From the NCBI RefSeq assembly GCF_030373245.1, contig NZ_JAUCZF010000003.1, forward strand, positions 310,001 through 374,000: a stretch of DNA of 64,000 nt, given 5' to 3'. Source of the stretch: Hydrogenophaga sp. (GTDB lineage: Bacteria > Pseudomonadota > Gammaproteobacteria > Burkholderiales > Burkholderiaceae_C). Both the position numbers and the translations under genes were made by a program. This document shows, one piece after another, positions 27,463 to 37,194 of the stretch. Under the pieces are notes generated by a model, which was given only the letters and a program-made list of their open reading frames with translations, did no database searches and had not been told where the DNA came from. Every line of letters starts with the position of its first letter. Within the stretch, counting starts at the first letter, position 1.

Positions 27463-29745
27463 ATGCAATCTCCGGAACAACCCATCCTGCGCGACCTGGT
27501 CCTGGTGGGTGGCGGCCACAGCCACGTGGTCGTGCTGCGCATGCTGGCCATGCAGCCAGAACCGGGTCTTCGCATCACCCTGATCTGCACCGACATCGAC
27601 ACGCCCTACTCTGGCATGTTGCCGGGGTATATCTCGGGCCACTACCGTTTTGACGATGTGCACATCGACCTGGGCCGTCTGGCCTCGTTTGCCGGAGCGC
27701 GCTTCATCCACGGCAGAGTCAGCGGCCTGGACCGAGCCCAACAGCGCGTGATGGTGGAAGGTCGACCGTCGGTGCCGTACGACCTGCTGTCCATCAACAC
27801 CGGCTCCACGCCGAATGTCCGGCAGGTCGATGGTGCACAAGCGCATGCTGTGCCCGTCAAGCCCATCGCCCAGTTCAATCAGCGCTGGCTGCGGCTGCTT
27901 GAGCGCGTGCGCGGGCTGCACCTGCCCTTGACCATAGCTGTCGTCGGGGGTGGAGCAGGTGGCGTTGAGCTGGTGTTGTCGATGCAGCACCGGTTGCGCC
28001 ACGAGCTGCAGAAGCAAGGCCGCAGCCCCGACCTGCTTCGCTTAGTTCTGCTCACGGCGGGCGACACCATCCTGCCGACACACAACCCGTCGGTGCGCGC
28101 GCGCTTTGCCCGCGTGTTGCACACGCGTCGGATTGACGTACACCACCGCGCCGAGGTGTCGCAGGTCTTGCCCGGATGTCTTTTGACGAAAGACGGTCGC
28201 ACATTCGACGCCGATGAGACCCTGTGGGTCACGCAGGCCAGTGGTCCCGAGTGGCTGCAACGAACCGGGCTGGCGCTGGACGCGCAGGGCTTTGTTCAAG
28301 TCACCGAGACACTGCAAACCGTCAGCGATCCGAAGATTTTTGCGGCGGGCGACGTGGCCTCTTTCGGCACGCGCCCGCTGGAGAAGGCGGGCGTATTCGC
28401 CGTTCGCATGGGTCCACCACTGGCAAAAAATCTGCGCTTGAGCCTGCGCGGCCAGCCGCTGGTGGCCTACACACCTCAACGCAGCTGGCTGGCGCTGATT
28501 TCCACGGGTGATCGCTACGCCGTGGCATCGCGTGGCGCCCTGGGTTTCGCGGGCGCCTGGGTCTGGACCTGGAAGGACTGGATCGATCGGCGCTTCATGC
28601 GCCAGTTCACCGAACTGCCCGCCATGGCGCCAGGCACCGCCGCGTCCGCCGCACTGACCAGCCTGGCGCTCAGCGCCGAAGAATCGCTCCAGGCGATTTC
28701 GGCCATCGCCATGCGATGCGGCGGCTGCGGCGCCAAGGTGGGAGCCAGCATCCTGAGCCGCGCACTGGGCAGCTTGCAGCCGGTGGAGCGCGACGACGTG
28801 CTGATCGGTCTGCACGCGCCGGACGACGCCGCCGTGGTGCGCGTGCCGCCGGGCAAGGCAATGGTGCACACCGTGGATTTTTTCCGCAGCTTCATCGACG
28901 ACCCTTACCTGTTCGGCAAAGTCGCCGCCAACCATGCGCTGGGAGACATCTTCGCCATGGGTGCTGAGCCGCAGTCCGCTACCGCCGTCGCCACCGTGCC
29001 GCCGGGGCTGGAGGCCAAGGTGGAAGACTTGCTGTTGCAGATGATGACCGGCGCCGTCGAGGTACTCAACGCCGCCGGTTGCAGTCTGGTGGGCGGTCAC
29101 ACCGGCGAAGGCCGAGAGCTGGCTCTGGGCTTCGCCATCAACGGCCTAATCGATGAACAGATGACCGGCGTGATGCGCAAGGGTGGCATGCAACCGGGCG
29201 ACGTGTTGCTGCTCACCAAACCGATTGGCACCGGCACCCTGTTCGCCGCCCATGCAAAACACGCAGCCAAAGGTCGGTGGATCGATGCGGCCCTGCAATC
29301 CATGGTCGTGTCCAACCAGGCCGGCGCGCAGATCCTGCGGGACCACGGCGCCACCGCCTGCACCGATCTCACTGGCTTCGGCCTGCTCGGGCATCTGGTG
29401 GAAATGACACGTCCCTCCGGCGTTGACGCCGAACTGCAGCTGAGCGCCCTGCCCCTGCTGGATGGTGCCGTAGAGTGCGTCCAGGCCGGCATCGTCAGCT
29501 CGCTGCAGCCAGCCAACGTGCGCCTGCGCCGCGCGCTGCGCAACGCCGAGACCTTTGTGGACGATCCGCGCTACCCCTTGCTTTTCGATCCGCAGACCGC
29601 CGGCGGTCTGCTGGCCAGCGTGCCATCTGAACGGGCCAGCGACTGCGTGGCGGCGCTGAAGTCGGCGGGCTACCCGCACACCGAGGTCATTGGCCGAATC
29701 AGCGGTGCTTCGGACGCGCTGGAACCCGTGGTGCTCAGGGCTTGA
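27463..29745 (+). CDS. selD: NADH dehydrogenase-like / selenide, water dikinase fusion (SelD)
   Basis: A 760-residue two-domain protein. Residues 1-400 form a pyridine-nucleotide-disulfide oxidoreductase resembling type II NADH dehydrogenase: an FAD motif LVGGGHSHVVVLRML, a second Rossmann motif AVVGGGAGGVELVLS near residue 160, and KIFAAGDVASFG near residue 287. Residues about 410-760 are selenophosphate synthetase. Its active-site residue is Cys422 in RCGGCGAKVG (Cys, not selenocysteine). LIGLHAPDDAAVV and the Mg/ATP-binding HTVDFFRSFIDD and GGHTGEG follow. SelD makes selenophosphate from selenide and ATP for tRNA 2-selenouridine or selenocysteine. No selU or selA lies next to it. The ATG at 27463 precedes the FAD motif directly. 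Confidence 0.93.
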   Translation: MQSPEQPILRDLVLVGGGHSHVVVLRMLAMQPEPGLRITLICTDIDTPYSGMLPGYISGHYRFDDVHIDLGRLASFAGARFIHGRVSGLDRAQQRVMVEGRPSVPYDLLSINTGSTPNVRQVDGAQAHAVPVKPIAQFNQRWLRLLERVRGLHLPLTIAVVGGGAGGVELVLSMQHRLRHELQKQGRSPDLLRLVLLTAGDTILPTHNPSVRARFARVLHTRRIDVHHRAEVSQVLPGCLLTKDGRTFDADETLWVTQASGPEWLQRTGLALDAQGFVQVTETLQTVSDPKIFAAGDVASFGTRPLEKAGVFAVRMGPPLAKNLRLSLRGQPLVAYTPQRSWLALISTGDRYAVASRGALGFAGAWVWTWKDWIDRRFMRQFTELPAMAPGTAASAALTSLALSAEESLQAISAIAMRCGGCGAKVGASILSRALGSLQPVERDDVLIGLHAPDDAAVVRVPPGKAMVHTVDFFRSFIDDPYLFGKVAANHALGDIFAMGAEPQSATAVATVPPGLEAKVEDLLLQMMTGAVEVLNAAGCSLVGGHTGEGRELALGFAINGLIDEQMTGVMRKGGMQPGDVLLLTKPIGTGTLFAAHAKHAAKGRWIDAALQSMVVSNQAGAQILRDHGATACTDLTGFGLLGHLVEMTRPSGVDAELQLSALPLLDGAVECVQAGIVSSLQPANVRLRRALRNAETFVDDPRYPLLFDPQTAGGLLASVPSERASDCVAALKSAGYPHTEVIGRISGASDALEPVVLRA

Positions 29746-29878
29746 CCTTGCGTTGCTGTGCGAGCGAGCGGGCCCATGTACAGGCACCGAATCGCCAAAG
29801 GTCCTGATGGGTGACGCCACGGTCAACCCACAGCTCAGCCCATGAAATGGGAAGTCCTGCTTGCACGATCCGGGCCAT
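29735..29878 (-). other. Possible remnant of a coding sequence in the selD-tRNA gap
   Basis: The interval 29746-30283 has no clear gene. On the minus strand an open stretch of about 75 codons ends at 29735, 11 bases inside the selD 3' end. Only its last 47 residues follow an ATG (29878). The peptide (MARIVQAGLPISWAELWVDR, then GVTHQDLWRFGACTWARSLA) has a protein-like composition, and the open frame continues upstream of that ATG for about 28 codons without another ATG. It could be a truncated gene or chance. I do not recognise a family. The rest of the gap shows only the tRNA terminator. Confidence 0.3.
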
Positions 29879-30213
29879 TGCGAAGCCGGGTACCTCGTGA
29901 ACAAGAGAAGCAAGCCGTGCGGCCTTGGTGAGGCGAGCGAATTTTCTCGGACTCCCGGTTCAGGCTGCTTGATTGGCGCAGCCTGAGCATGTGTGCATGC
30001 GATCTCGCCATGCTGATGCGCAGCCCGCCTTTCTGGCTGCTTCACGCGCGAGGACCGGAACCAGCCCACTCGTCGCATGCTCGCGTCACCAACTCAGGAT
30101 GGATGAGCAATAGGCAGACCCTGCACCTGGCGCAGTTCGCTCTCGCGAGAGAGGGGGAGCAGAAGGGAGGGCCGGCAGAAAAACCCGATGGAGCGCGCGG
30201 GACATCCAGACGC

Positions 30214-30239
30214 AAAAAAGCCCCGCACTGCGGGGCTTT
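30214..30239 (-). terminator. Intrinsic terminator after tRNA-Ser
   Basis: On the minus strand AAAGCCCCGCAGTGCGGGGCTTT forms a strong ten-pair-range hairpin followed by a run of T (six in total counting the stem end). It lies 45 bases beyond the tRNA 3' end and so ends the tRNA transcript. Confidence 0.85.
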
Positions 30240-30283
30240 CAGGGGGGCTTTGGAAATCCTGTGGGACATCCTGAACCCAATCT

Positions 30284-30376
30284 TGGCGGAGCGAGAGGGA
30301 TTCGAACCCTCGATGAGGCTCTACACCCCATACTCCCTTAGCAGGGGAGCACCTTCGGCCACTCGGTCATCGCTCC
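30284..30376 (-). tRNA. tRNA-Ser (anticodon GCU)
   Basis: On the minus strand the sequence starts GGAGCGATGACCGAGTGGCC, has the anticodon arm CTCCCCTGCTAAGGGAG with anticodon GCT, a long variable arm typical of class II tRNAs, and the T-loop GGTTCGAATCC. The acceptor stem GGAGCGA pairs with TCGCTCC, followed by a G discriminator base and an encoded CCA. It reads AGC/AGU serine codons. It lies between selD and lysC, downstream of lysC on the same strand. Confidence 0.96.
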
Positions 30377-30429
30377 ATTAGCCCTGCATTATGCCTCAAC
30401 TCCCCTCGCCTCTTCGCTGAGGCGATGAC

Positions 30430-31710
30430 TCAGCCGGCAATGGTGTCGGTCGTCTGGTCGAGGTCGAACTCCCGGTGCAGGGCGCGCACCGCAAGCTCCA
30501 TGTACTTCTCGTCAATCACGACCGAGGTCTTGATCTCGGAGGTGGAGATCATCTGGATGTTGATGCCCTCGTCGCTCAGACACTTGAACATGCGGCTGGC
30601 CACGCCCACGTGGCTGCGCATGCCGATGCCGACGATGCTGACCTTGCAGATGCGCGCGTCTCCCACCACATCAGCCGCACCCAGTTTGGGCAGCACCTTG
30701 TCCTTGAGCAGGTCCATCGCCTTCTGATAGTCGTTGCGATGCACCGTGAAGCTGAAGTCGGTCAGGCCACCCTTGCTCACGTTCTGGATGATCACATCGA
30801 CTTCGATGTTGGCGTCGGCCACCGTACCGAGGATCTGGTAAGCAATGCCGGGGGTATCGGGCACGCCCAGCACAGCGATCTTGGCTTCATCGCGGTTGAA
30901 CGCAATACCGGACACAACAGCTCGTTCCATGTCTTCCTCGTCTTCAAAAGTGATCAGGGTGCCGGAGGCGGCTTCTTCATTCAGGTCGATGTCCCAGGGC
31001 GTGAAGCTGGAGAGCACACGCAGCGGCACCTTGTACTTGCCGGCGAACTCCACCGATCGGATCTGCAGCACCTTGCTGCCCATGCTGGCCATCTCCAGCA
31101 TTTCCTCAAAACTCACGCGCAGCAGCCGGCGCGCTTCCGGCACCACGCGCGGGTCGGTGGTATAGACGCCATCGACGTCGGTGTAGATCAGGCATTCGGC
31201 CGCCTTCAGCGCCGCTGCCACCGCCACCGCCGAGGTATCGCTGCCGCCGCGGCCCAGGGTTGTGATGTGGCCCTCGGGGTCAATGCCCTGAAAACCCGTC
31301 ACGATGACCACGCGCCCGGCATCCAGCTCGGCGCGCACGCGGGCGTCGTCGATCGATTCGATGCGCGCCTTGGTGAACGCGCTGTTGGTTTTGATCGGTA
31401 CCTGCCAGCCGGCGTAGCTCACCGCTTCCAGACCCTCGGCCTGCAGCGCGATCGCCAACAGTGCGGAAGAAGCCTGTTCACCAGTGGCGGCCAGCATGTC
31501 AAGCTCGCGCCCATAGGCGCTGCCAGTACTCGACGGTGCAAGCTCCTTCGCCAGTCCCAGCAACCGGTTGGTCTCCCCGCTCATGGCGCTGGGCACCACC
31601 ACCATCTGATGCCCGGCGCGGTGCCATTTGGCGACGCGACGCGCCACATTGCGGATGCGTTCGGTCGACCCCATGGAGGTGCCGCCGTACTTGTGAACGA
31701 TCAAGGCCAT
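30430..31710 (-). CDS. lysC: Aspartate kinase
   Basis: A 426-residue enzyme that phosphorylates L-aspartate at the start of lysine, threonine and methionine synthesis. The N-terminal motif ALIVHKYGGTSMGS is directly after the ATG at 31710, which fixes the start; the amino-acid-kinase domain has TLGRGGSDTSAVA near residue 170. Two C-terminal ACT domains (about residues 265-420) contain LGVPDTPGIAYQILG and GIGMRSHVGVASRMF and provide feedback control. Length is normal for a monofunctional kinase. The gene follows tilS on the same strand. Confidence 0.97.
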   Translation of the reverse strand: MALIVHKYGGTSMGSTERIRNVARRVAKWHRAGHQMVVVPSAMSGETNRLLGLAKELAPSSTGSAYGRELDMLAATGEQASSALLAIALQAEGLEAVSYAGWQVPIKTNSAFTKARIESIDDARVRAELDAGRVVIVTGFQGIDPEGHITTLGRGGSDTSAVAVAAALKAAECLIYTDVDGVYTTDPRVVPEARRLLRVSFEEMLEMASMGSKVLQIRSVEFAGKYKVPLRVLSSFTPWDIDLNEEAASGTLITFEDEEDMERAVVSGIAFNRDEAKIAVLGVPDTPGIAYQILGTVADANIEVDVIIQNVSKGGLTDFSFTVHRNDYQKAMDLLKDKVLPKLGAADVVGDARICKVSIVGIGMRSHVGVASRMFKCLSDEGINIQMISTSEIKTSVVIDEKYMELAVRALHREFDLDQTTDTIAG

Positions 31711-31800
31711 CGGAAGAAAAAAGGTTGTTTCAGAACGCCGGGCAGAGCCTAAGGGCTCCATCTGGACCAGGCGACCCGGCGGGCCGCGAGCAACCGGAAA

Positions 31801-32781
31801 TTATATCGGGGGGGCAAAGTGCAACCGCTCACCCAGCCGGCTCACCATCCCGTGTGCCGCCTTGATCTGGATCCGATGCCCCCGCGTGCGGCAGTCAGCA
31901 ATCTGGTCCAGCAGTTCGTCGAGCTGTGCGGCGCTGGGCGCGGCATTGGCGCTTTGCCGAAGCCAGCGCCGCAGCGCATTGCCCTGGCGATCCCGGCTCA
32001 GCGTCTGCAGCGCTGCGATCGCCGGCGGCTGGCCAGTTCGTGCCAGATCAAGCTCCGCCAGTTCATCCAACAGCCGCTGTGCCTGTGCGGCATGGCGTGC
32101 GCTGCGGGCCAGCTGTGTTTCGAAGCCGGGAAAGCACGCAGCCCAGGCGGGCAGCAACTCCGCACGGATGCGGTTGCGCGTGAAGCGCGGATCTGCGTTG
32201 GTCGGGTCGTCGAGAAAGGTCTGGCCTGTGGCCTGCAACGCGTCGCGCAGCTCGGCCGCGCGAACCGACAGCAGCGGACGCCCAAAGGCCACCCCCTCGC
32301 GCTCGAACACCTCGCCCATGGCCGCCAGACCCGGCAAGCCGGCGCCCCGGCTGAGCGCCAGCATGAGGGTTTCGGCCTGGTCATCGGCGTGGTGACCGAG
32401 CAGCACCCAGGAAACCTTGCCGGCTTTCGCCATCGAAGCCAGCTCGCGGTAACGCGCCTGGCGCGCCGCATCTTCTGGGCTCTGGCCCGGCTGCGCGCGG
32501 GCATCCACTCGCCGCACCTCGATCGGCAGGCCCAGTTGCTGGCCTGCGACGCGTGCCTGCGCCTCAAACGCGTCGGCGGCGGCTTGCAGCCCGTGGTGTA
32601 CGTGCAGCCCGATCACGTGACCGGGCCAGCGCTGGTGTGCGGCCAGCAGCAAGGCCGTGGAATCGGCGCCAGCGCTGAACGCCACCGCCACCGGTCCCGG
32701 CGGCGCAGAAGCGGCGTGGCGTTCGCACCACCGATCCAGCGCGCGAGCCGCGGGATGGGCTGGCGCGAAGGCGGCGCTCAC
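31801..32781 (-). CDS. tilS: tRNA(Ile)-lysidine synthetase
   Basis: A 326-residue cytosolic PP-loop ATPase that modifies C34 of tRNA-Ile(CAU) to lysidine so that it reads AUA. The PP-loop is VAFSAGADSTALLL near residue 34 (Ala in place of the usual second Gly). The HHADDQAETLML motif near residue 140 and DDPTNADPRFTRNRIR near residue 205 are characteristic. The C-terminal region is short, as in many betaproteobacteria. The ATG at 32781 is adjacent to the accA stop codon, and the order accA-tilS-lysC is usual in this group. Confidence 0.94.
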   Translation of the reverse strand: MSAAFAPAHPAARALDRWCERHAASAPPGPVAVAFSAGADSTALLLAAHQRWPGHVIGLHVHHGLQAAADAFEAQARVAGQQLGLPIEVRRVDARAQPGQSPEDAARQARYRELASMAKAGKVSWVLLGHHADDQAETLMLALSRGAGLPGLAAMGEVFEREGVAFGRPLLSVRAAELRDALQATGQTFLDDPTNADPRFTRNRIRAELLPAWAACFPGFETQLARSARHAAQAQRLLDELAELDLARTGQPPAIAALQTLSRDRQGNALRRWLRQSANAAPSAAQLDELLDQIADCRTRGHRIQIKAAHGMVSRLGERLHFAPPI

Positions 32782-32782
32782 C

Positions 32783-33772
32783 TCAACGCTTGTCCGCTTT
32801 GCTGTCGGCCTTCGTGTCGTTGAAGCGGCCGTAGCTGTTGATGCGGGCGTAGCGCCGCTCCAGCAATTCCTTGGTCTTAAGATCGGCCACCTGGCGCCAA
32901 GCGTCGCCCAGCGCGCGCTTCAGGAAAGCCGCCATCTGCTTGTGATCGCGCTGCGCGCCGCCCACAGGCTCGTTGACGATCTTGTCCACCAAGCCCAGCG
33001 CTTTGAGGCGGTGTGCCGTGATGCCCAGGGCATCGGCCGCGTCGCTGGCGCGGTCGCTGGTTTTCCAGAGAATGGACGCACAGCCCTCGGGGCTGATCAC
33101 CGAATACACCGAGTACTGCAGCATCAGCACCTGATCGGCCACCGAGATGGCCAGTGCACCGCCCGAGCCACCCTCACCGATGATGGTGGAGATGATGGGC
33201 ACTTCGAGCTGTGCCATCTCAAAGATGTTGCGCCCGATCGCCTCGGACTGGCCGCGCTCCTCGGCGTCAATGCCAGGATAGGCGCCCGGCGTGTCCACAA
33301 ACGTGAACACCGGCAGGCCAAATTTTTCTGCCAGTTTCATCAGCCTCAAGGCTTTGCGGTAGCCCTCGGGCTTGGTCATGCCGAAGTTGCGCAGACCGCG
33401 CTCCTTGGTGTCTCGCCCCTTCTGGTGACCCAGCACCATGCAGGGCTGGCCGTTGAAACGCGCCAGACCACCGACGATGCTCAGGTCGTCGGCAAAATGC
33501 CGATCACCGTGCAACTCCTGGAAATGGGTGAAGCACTCGCGCACATAGTCCAGCGTGTAGGGCCGGTCGGCGTGGCGCGCGATCTTGGTGATCTGCCACG
33601 GCGTGAGGTTGCTGTAGATGTCTTTGGTGAGCTGCAGGCTCTTGCCAGCGAGCTGCTCGATTTCTTCGGAGATGTCGACCGCCGACTCGGTCTGCACGTA
33701 TCGCAGCTCTTCGATTTTGCCCTCCAGCTCGGCAATGGGCTGCTCGAAATCGAGAAAATTCTTTTTGGCCAA
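32783..33772 (-). CDS. accA: Acetyl-CoA carboxylase carboxyltransferase subunit alpha
   Basis: A 329-residue subunit that, with AccD, transfers the carboxyl group from biotin to acetyl-CoA in the first committed step of fatty acid synthesis. The N-terminal coiled region ([19 protein letters not shown]) precedes the crotonase-like core. Conserved motifs include [37 protein letters not shown] and the oxyanion glycines [13 protein letters not shown]. Length is standard. It is followed by tilS with one base between. Confidence 0.97.
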   Translation of the reverse strand: MAKKNFLDFEQPIAELEGKIEELRYVQTESAVDISEEIEQLAGKSLQLTKDIYSNLTPWQITKIARHADRPYTLDYVRECFTHFQELHGDRHFADDLSIVGGLARFNGQPCMVLGHQKGRDTKERGLRNFGMTKPEGYRKALRLMKLAEKFGLPVFTFVDTPGAYPGIDAEERGQSEAIGRNIFEMAQLEVPIISTIIGEGGSGGALAISVADQVLMLQYSVYSVISPEGCASILWKTSDRASDAADALGITAHRLKALGLVDKIVNEPVGGAQRDHKQMAAFLKRALGDAWRQVADLKTKELLERRYARINSYGRFNDTKADSKADKR

Positions 33773-33881
33773 GGTTAGGCTCCTGTGGTCTGGTGGCGAC
33801 CCGCTGGCGGCACACGCGCTGGAGGCTCCGAGGGTCTAGGTCCTGGTCGCCCAGGACTTCTTCAACGACGTCTTTTTCGGT

Positions 33882-34532
33882 TCAATACGACACGGGAGTG
33901 GGGTCCAGCGAGCGCCAAATATACCAAGTCGCCACGCTGGCGTAAGGTGCCCAGGAAGCGGCCACCTCGCGGATCTCGCTGCGGCTCACCGGCTCGCCAG
34001 AAAAATAGCAGCGACTGATACCGTTTTGCAGTCCCACATCGTCCAGCGGCAGCACATTGGGTCGCATCAGGTGAAAGATGAGGAACATCTCTGCGGTCCA
34101 GCGACCGATGCCGCGGATGGCGATCAGCTCGGCAATGATGGCTTCGTCATCCATCTCGCCCCAAGCATCCACATGCACCTGGTTGTTGGCGAAATGCAAG
34201 GCGAGGTCGACCAGGTACTCCACCTTGCGCGCCGACAGGCCCGCCGCGCGCATGTCATCGACCTTGAGCTTGAGCACCTGTGCAGGCACCAGCTTGCGCG
34301 GCAAGACCTGGAAACGGTCCCAGACCGATTGCGCCGCTTTCACCGAAATCTGTTGTCCGACGATGCTGCGCGCCAGCGTGACGAAAGCGTCCCCCCGCGA
34401 CTCCAGGCACACACCTTCGTGCTTCGGGATGAGTTTTTTCATGACGCGGTCGCGCTTCATGAGGTGCTTGCAGGCGTCGGCCCAGTAGGCGGGCGCATTC
34501 AGTCCGAAGTCCAGCGATGAGGCGGTCACCAT
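33882..34532 (-). CDS. DNA-3-methyladenine glycosylase (AlkA-like, HhH-GPD)
   Basis: A 216-residue base-excision-repair glycosylase. The helix-hairpin-helix is IAIRGIGRWTAEMFLIF, followed by the catalytic Asp in NVLPLDDVGLQNG near residue 175. SIVGQQISVKAAQSVWDRF near residue 55 is the conserved GQQ motif. The four-cysteine iron-sulfur loop of the Nth/MutY type is absent, fitting the AlkA/MpgII branch. The start ATG at 34532 overlaps the cysS stop (TGATG), so the two are coupled. Confidence 0.9.
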   Translation of the reverse strand: MVTASSLDFGLNAPAYWADACKHLMKRDRVMKKLIPKHEGVCLESRGDAFVTLARSIVGQQISVKAAQSVWDRFQVLPRKLVPAQVLKLKVDDMRAAGLSARKVEYLVDLALHFANNQVHVDAWGEMDDEAIIAELIAIRGIGRWTAEMFLIFHLMRPNVLPLDDVGLQNGISRCYFSGEPVSRSEIREVAASWAPYASVATWYIWRSLDPTPVSY

Positions 34533-35908
34533 CAGGCACGCTCCCAGGTGGTGCCGCTCGGGCTGTCTTTGAGCACCACGCCTTGCGCCAGCAGGGCCTG
34601 GCGGATGCGATCGGCTTCCGCGAAGTTCTTCTGCACCTTGGCAGCTGCGCGCGCAGCGATCTGCAAAGCGATAGCCGACTCGTCCAGACCCGTACCGCCT
34701 TGCAGGTAGGCCACCGGATCGCTTTGCAGAAGACCCAGGGTGGCGCCAAGCGTGCGCAGCAGACCAGACAAAGCCGCATCTTTTTCGCGATTGACCTCGC
34801 TGGCCAGCTCAAACAGCACTGCAACCGCGTCGGGCGTACCGAAGTCTTCGTCCATCGCCGCACCAAAGCGCTGTGCAAACGGGTTCGACCAGTCGATCGC
34901 GTCGAGCGGCGCGGGTGGCACCGAAGCCAGCGCCGTGTACAGCCGCTTGAGCGCGCCGCGCGCGTCGTCCAGGTGGGCGTCGCTGTAGTTGAGCGGGCTG
35001 CGGTAGTGGGTGCGCACCATGAAGAACCGCAGCGTTTCTGCGTCGTACTGCTGCAAAACTTCACGGATGGTGAAAAAATTGCCCAGGCTCTTGGACATCT
35101 TTTCGTTGTCCACGCGCACGAAGCCGTTGTGCACCCAGAAACGCGCCAGCGGCTGGCCATTGGCCCCTTCCGATTGCGCGATCTCGTTTTCGTGGTGCGG
35201 AAACTGCAGGTCAGCGCCGCCACCGTGGATGTCGAAGGTTTCGCCCAGCAGTGAGCCACACATGGCCGAGCATTCGATATGCCAGCCCGGGCGGCCCGGG
35301 CCGTAATCGCTGGGCCACTGCGCCTCCGCCGGCTCGTCGGGTTTGGCGGCCTTCCAGAGCACGAAGTCCAGCGGGTCGAGTTTGTCGCTGTCCACCGCCA
35401 CGCGCTCGCCCGCGCGCAGATCGTCGAGCGACTTGCCCGACAGCTTGCCGTAGCCGGGGAACTTGCGCACCGCAAAATTCACGTCGCCGCCTTCAGCCCG
35501 ATACGCCAGGCCTCTGGCCTCAAGCCGGTCAATCAGGCCCAGCATCTGCGGCACGTATTCGGTGGCCCGCGGCTCCAGCGTCGGCGGCTCGATCCCCAGG
35601 GCAGCGATGTCCTGGTGCATGGCGGCGGTCATTTCCTCGGTCAAGGCCCGCAGGCTGATGCCCCGCTCCAGCGCCCGACGGATGATCTTGTCGTCGATGT
35701 CGGTGATGTTGCGAACGTAGGTCACCCGGTAACCCCTGACCTTGAGCCAGCGCTGCACGATGTCAAACGCCATCATCATGCGCGCGTGGCCGATGTGGCA
35801 AAGGTCGTAGATCGTCATGCCGCACACGTACATGCGCACATGGCCGGGTTCCAGCGGCTCAAAAGGCTCCAGGCGCCTCGTCAGGGTGTTGTGGATTCGA
35901 AGGGTCAT
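34532..35908 (-). CDS. cysS: Cysteinyl-tRNA synthetase
   Basis: A 458-residue class I aminoacyl-tRNA synthetase. The HIGH-type motif is [10 protein letters not shown] near residue 38, the KMSKS motif is [11 protein letters not shown] near residue 270, and zinc ligands are visible as Cys29 (YVCGMT), the GWHIECSAM segment and the [10 protein letters not shown] segment. The C-terminal DALR helical domain and tail follow. Length is standard. It is divergent from the TPR gene; the 239-base gap holds A/T-rich -10-like sequences at about 36030-36045 on either strand. Confidence 0.97.
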   Translation of the reverse strand: MTLRIHNTLTRRLEPFEPLEPGHVRMYVCGMTIYDLCHIGHARMMMAFDIVQRWLKVRGYRVTYVRNITDIDDKIIRRALERGISLRALTEEMTAAMHQDIAALGIEPPTLEPRATEYVPQMLGLIDRLEARGLAYRAEGGDVNFAVRKFPGYGKLSGKSLDDLRAGERVAVDSDKLDPLDFVLWKAAKPDEPAEAQWPSDYGPGRPGWHIECSAMCGSLLGETFDIHGGGADLQFPHHENEIAQSEGANGQPLARFWVHNGFVRVDNEKMSKSLGNFFTIREVLQQYDAETLRFFMVRTHYRSPLNYSDAHLDDARGALKRLYTALASVPPAPLDAIDWSNPFAQRFGAAMDEDFGTPDAVAVLFELASEVNREKDAALSGLLRTLGATLGLLQSDPVAYLQGGTGLDESAIALQIAARAAAKVQKNFAEADRIRQALLAQGVVLKDSPSGTTWERA

Positions 35909-36147
35909 GACAGGTGGAGATCCGATGCCGGATCTGGGGAGCGAAGCCGGCGCCAGCGCCGCCGGGCGGGCGAGCGGCCCGGGCCGTGGCTGTCGGGGGA
36001 ATCGCCCGGTGGGCCCGGACCCCTCAGATACAATGCCGCAGTATAGCCAGCACGATGGCAGACTGGGCTTCGGCCCGAGGTCTGTGTCGAGCGAAAAACA
36101 GCCTGTTGCCAGGCGCCCATGTGGCTCAGCCCGACGTTTGAGGTCCT

Positions 36148-37194
36148 ATGTTGCAACCGACATCCATCCTGCACCCATCCAGCCAGGGCTTCCGCTCTTT
36201 CATGCCCCGCCTGCGTCAGCTCGCGCTGAGCGTCGCGGTGTGCACTGCGCTGGGCAGCACGGCCGCTTTTGCTCAAGCCGACGAATACGCCGAAGTCAAC
36301 CGCCTGGTGCGCGCCGGTCAGCTCAATGAAGCGCTGGGCAAAGTCGACCAATATCTGAGCACCAAGCCCCGTGACCCGCAGATGCGCTTCCTCAAGGGCG
36401 TGATCCAGACCGAAAGCGGCAAGCCGGCCGATGCGATCGCCACCTTTTCGAAACTGACGGAAGATTTTCCCGAGCTGCCCGAGCCCTACAACAATCTCGC
36501 CGTGCTGTACGCGGGCCAGAGCCAGTTCGACAAGGCGCGCGCGGCGCTGGAAATGGCGATCCGGACCAACCCGAGCTACGCCACCGCGCACGAAAACCTG
36601 GGTGACGTCTACGCCAAGCTGGCCAGCCAGGCTTACAGCAAAGCCCTGCAGCTCGACACCGCCAACACCGCGGTGGCACCCAAACTGAGCCTGATCCGCA
36701 ACATTTTCAGCAACGGTACTCAGGGCACTGCCGTGGCGGCGGCTGCCACCCCCGCCGCCGCCACGGCAGTGCCAGCCGTCAAACCGGCTGTACCAGTGGC
36801 TGCGGCACCAGCAACTCCAGCCCCGGCACCCGCGCCAGCTGCCAGCAGTGGCAACGCGCAGGCGGACGTACAGGCTGCCGTGGCCGCCTGGGCCAAAGCT
36901 TGGTCGAGCAAGAACATCAGCGCCTACCTCGGCGCCTACGCACCGAACTTCACGCCCGCCGGTGGTCAAAGCCGCAGCGGCTGGGAGGCCGATCGCAAGG
37001 CCCGCATCGTGCCACGCAACCGCATCGAAGTCGAAGTGAGCGATCTCAATGTGGACGTCGACGGTGACCTTGCCACAGCCCGGTTCCTGCAAGCCTACAG
37101 CTCGGACAACCTGAATGTGTCCAGCCGCAAGACCCTCAATTTCGTGCGCAATGGCGGACGCTGGCTGATCGTGCGGGAAGCCACCGGCTCCTGA
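36148..37194 (+). CDS. Exported TPR protein with C-terminal NTF2-like domain
   Basis: A 348-residue protein. A signal peptide (about residues 19-43, LRQLALSVAVCTALGSTAAF ending in AQA) is followed by three to four tetratricopeptide repeats (residues 45-190; for example EPYNNLAVLYAGQSQFDKA), an Ala/Pro-rich linker (residues 193-240) and a C-terminal NTF2-like/SnoaL-type domain (residues 243-348) ending in GRWLIVREATGS. An ATG at 36202 is an alternative start that shortens the n-region. The stop overlaps the L,D-transpeptidase start (TGATG). It probably acts in the periplasm as a partner or scaffold for wall synthesis; this is inferred from context. Confidence 0.85.
   Translation: MLQPTSILHPSSQGFRSFMPRLRQLALSVAVCTALGSTAAFAQADEYAEVNRLVRAGQLNEALGKVDQYLSTKPRDPQMRFLKGVIQTESGKPADAIATFSKLTEDFPELPEPYNNLAVLYAGQSQFDKARAALEMAIRTNPSYATAHENLGDVYAKLASQAYSKALQLDTANTAVAPKLSLIRNIFSNGTQGTAVAAAATPAAATAVPAVKPAVPVAAAPATPAPAPAPAASSGNAQADVQAAVAAWAKAWSSKNISAYLGAYAPNFTPAGGQSRSGWEADRKARIVPRNRIEVEVSDLNVDVDGDLATARFLQAYSSDNLNVSSRKTLNFVRNGGRWLIVREATGS

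Noticed and set aside
28717-28737. Selenocysteine in SelD
   Set aside because: The active-site codon is TGC (Cys422), and no in-frame TGA is present.
33840-33857. Hairpin GTCCTGG-TCG-CCCAGGAC between the glycosylase and accA as a terminator
   Set aside because: No T run follows on either strand; too weak to call.
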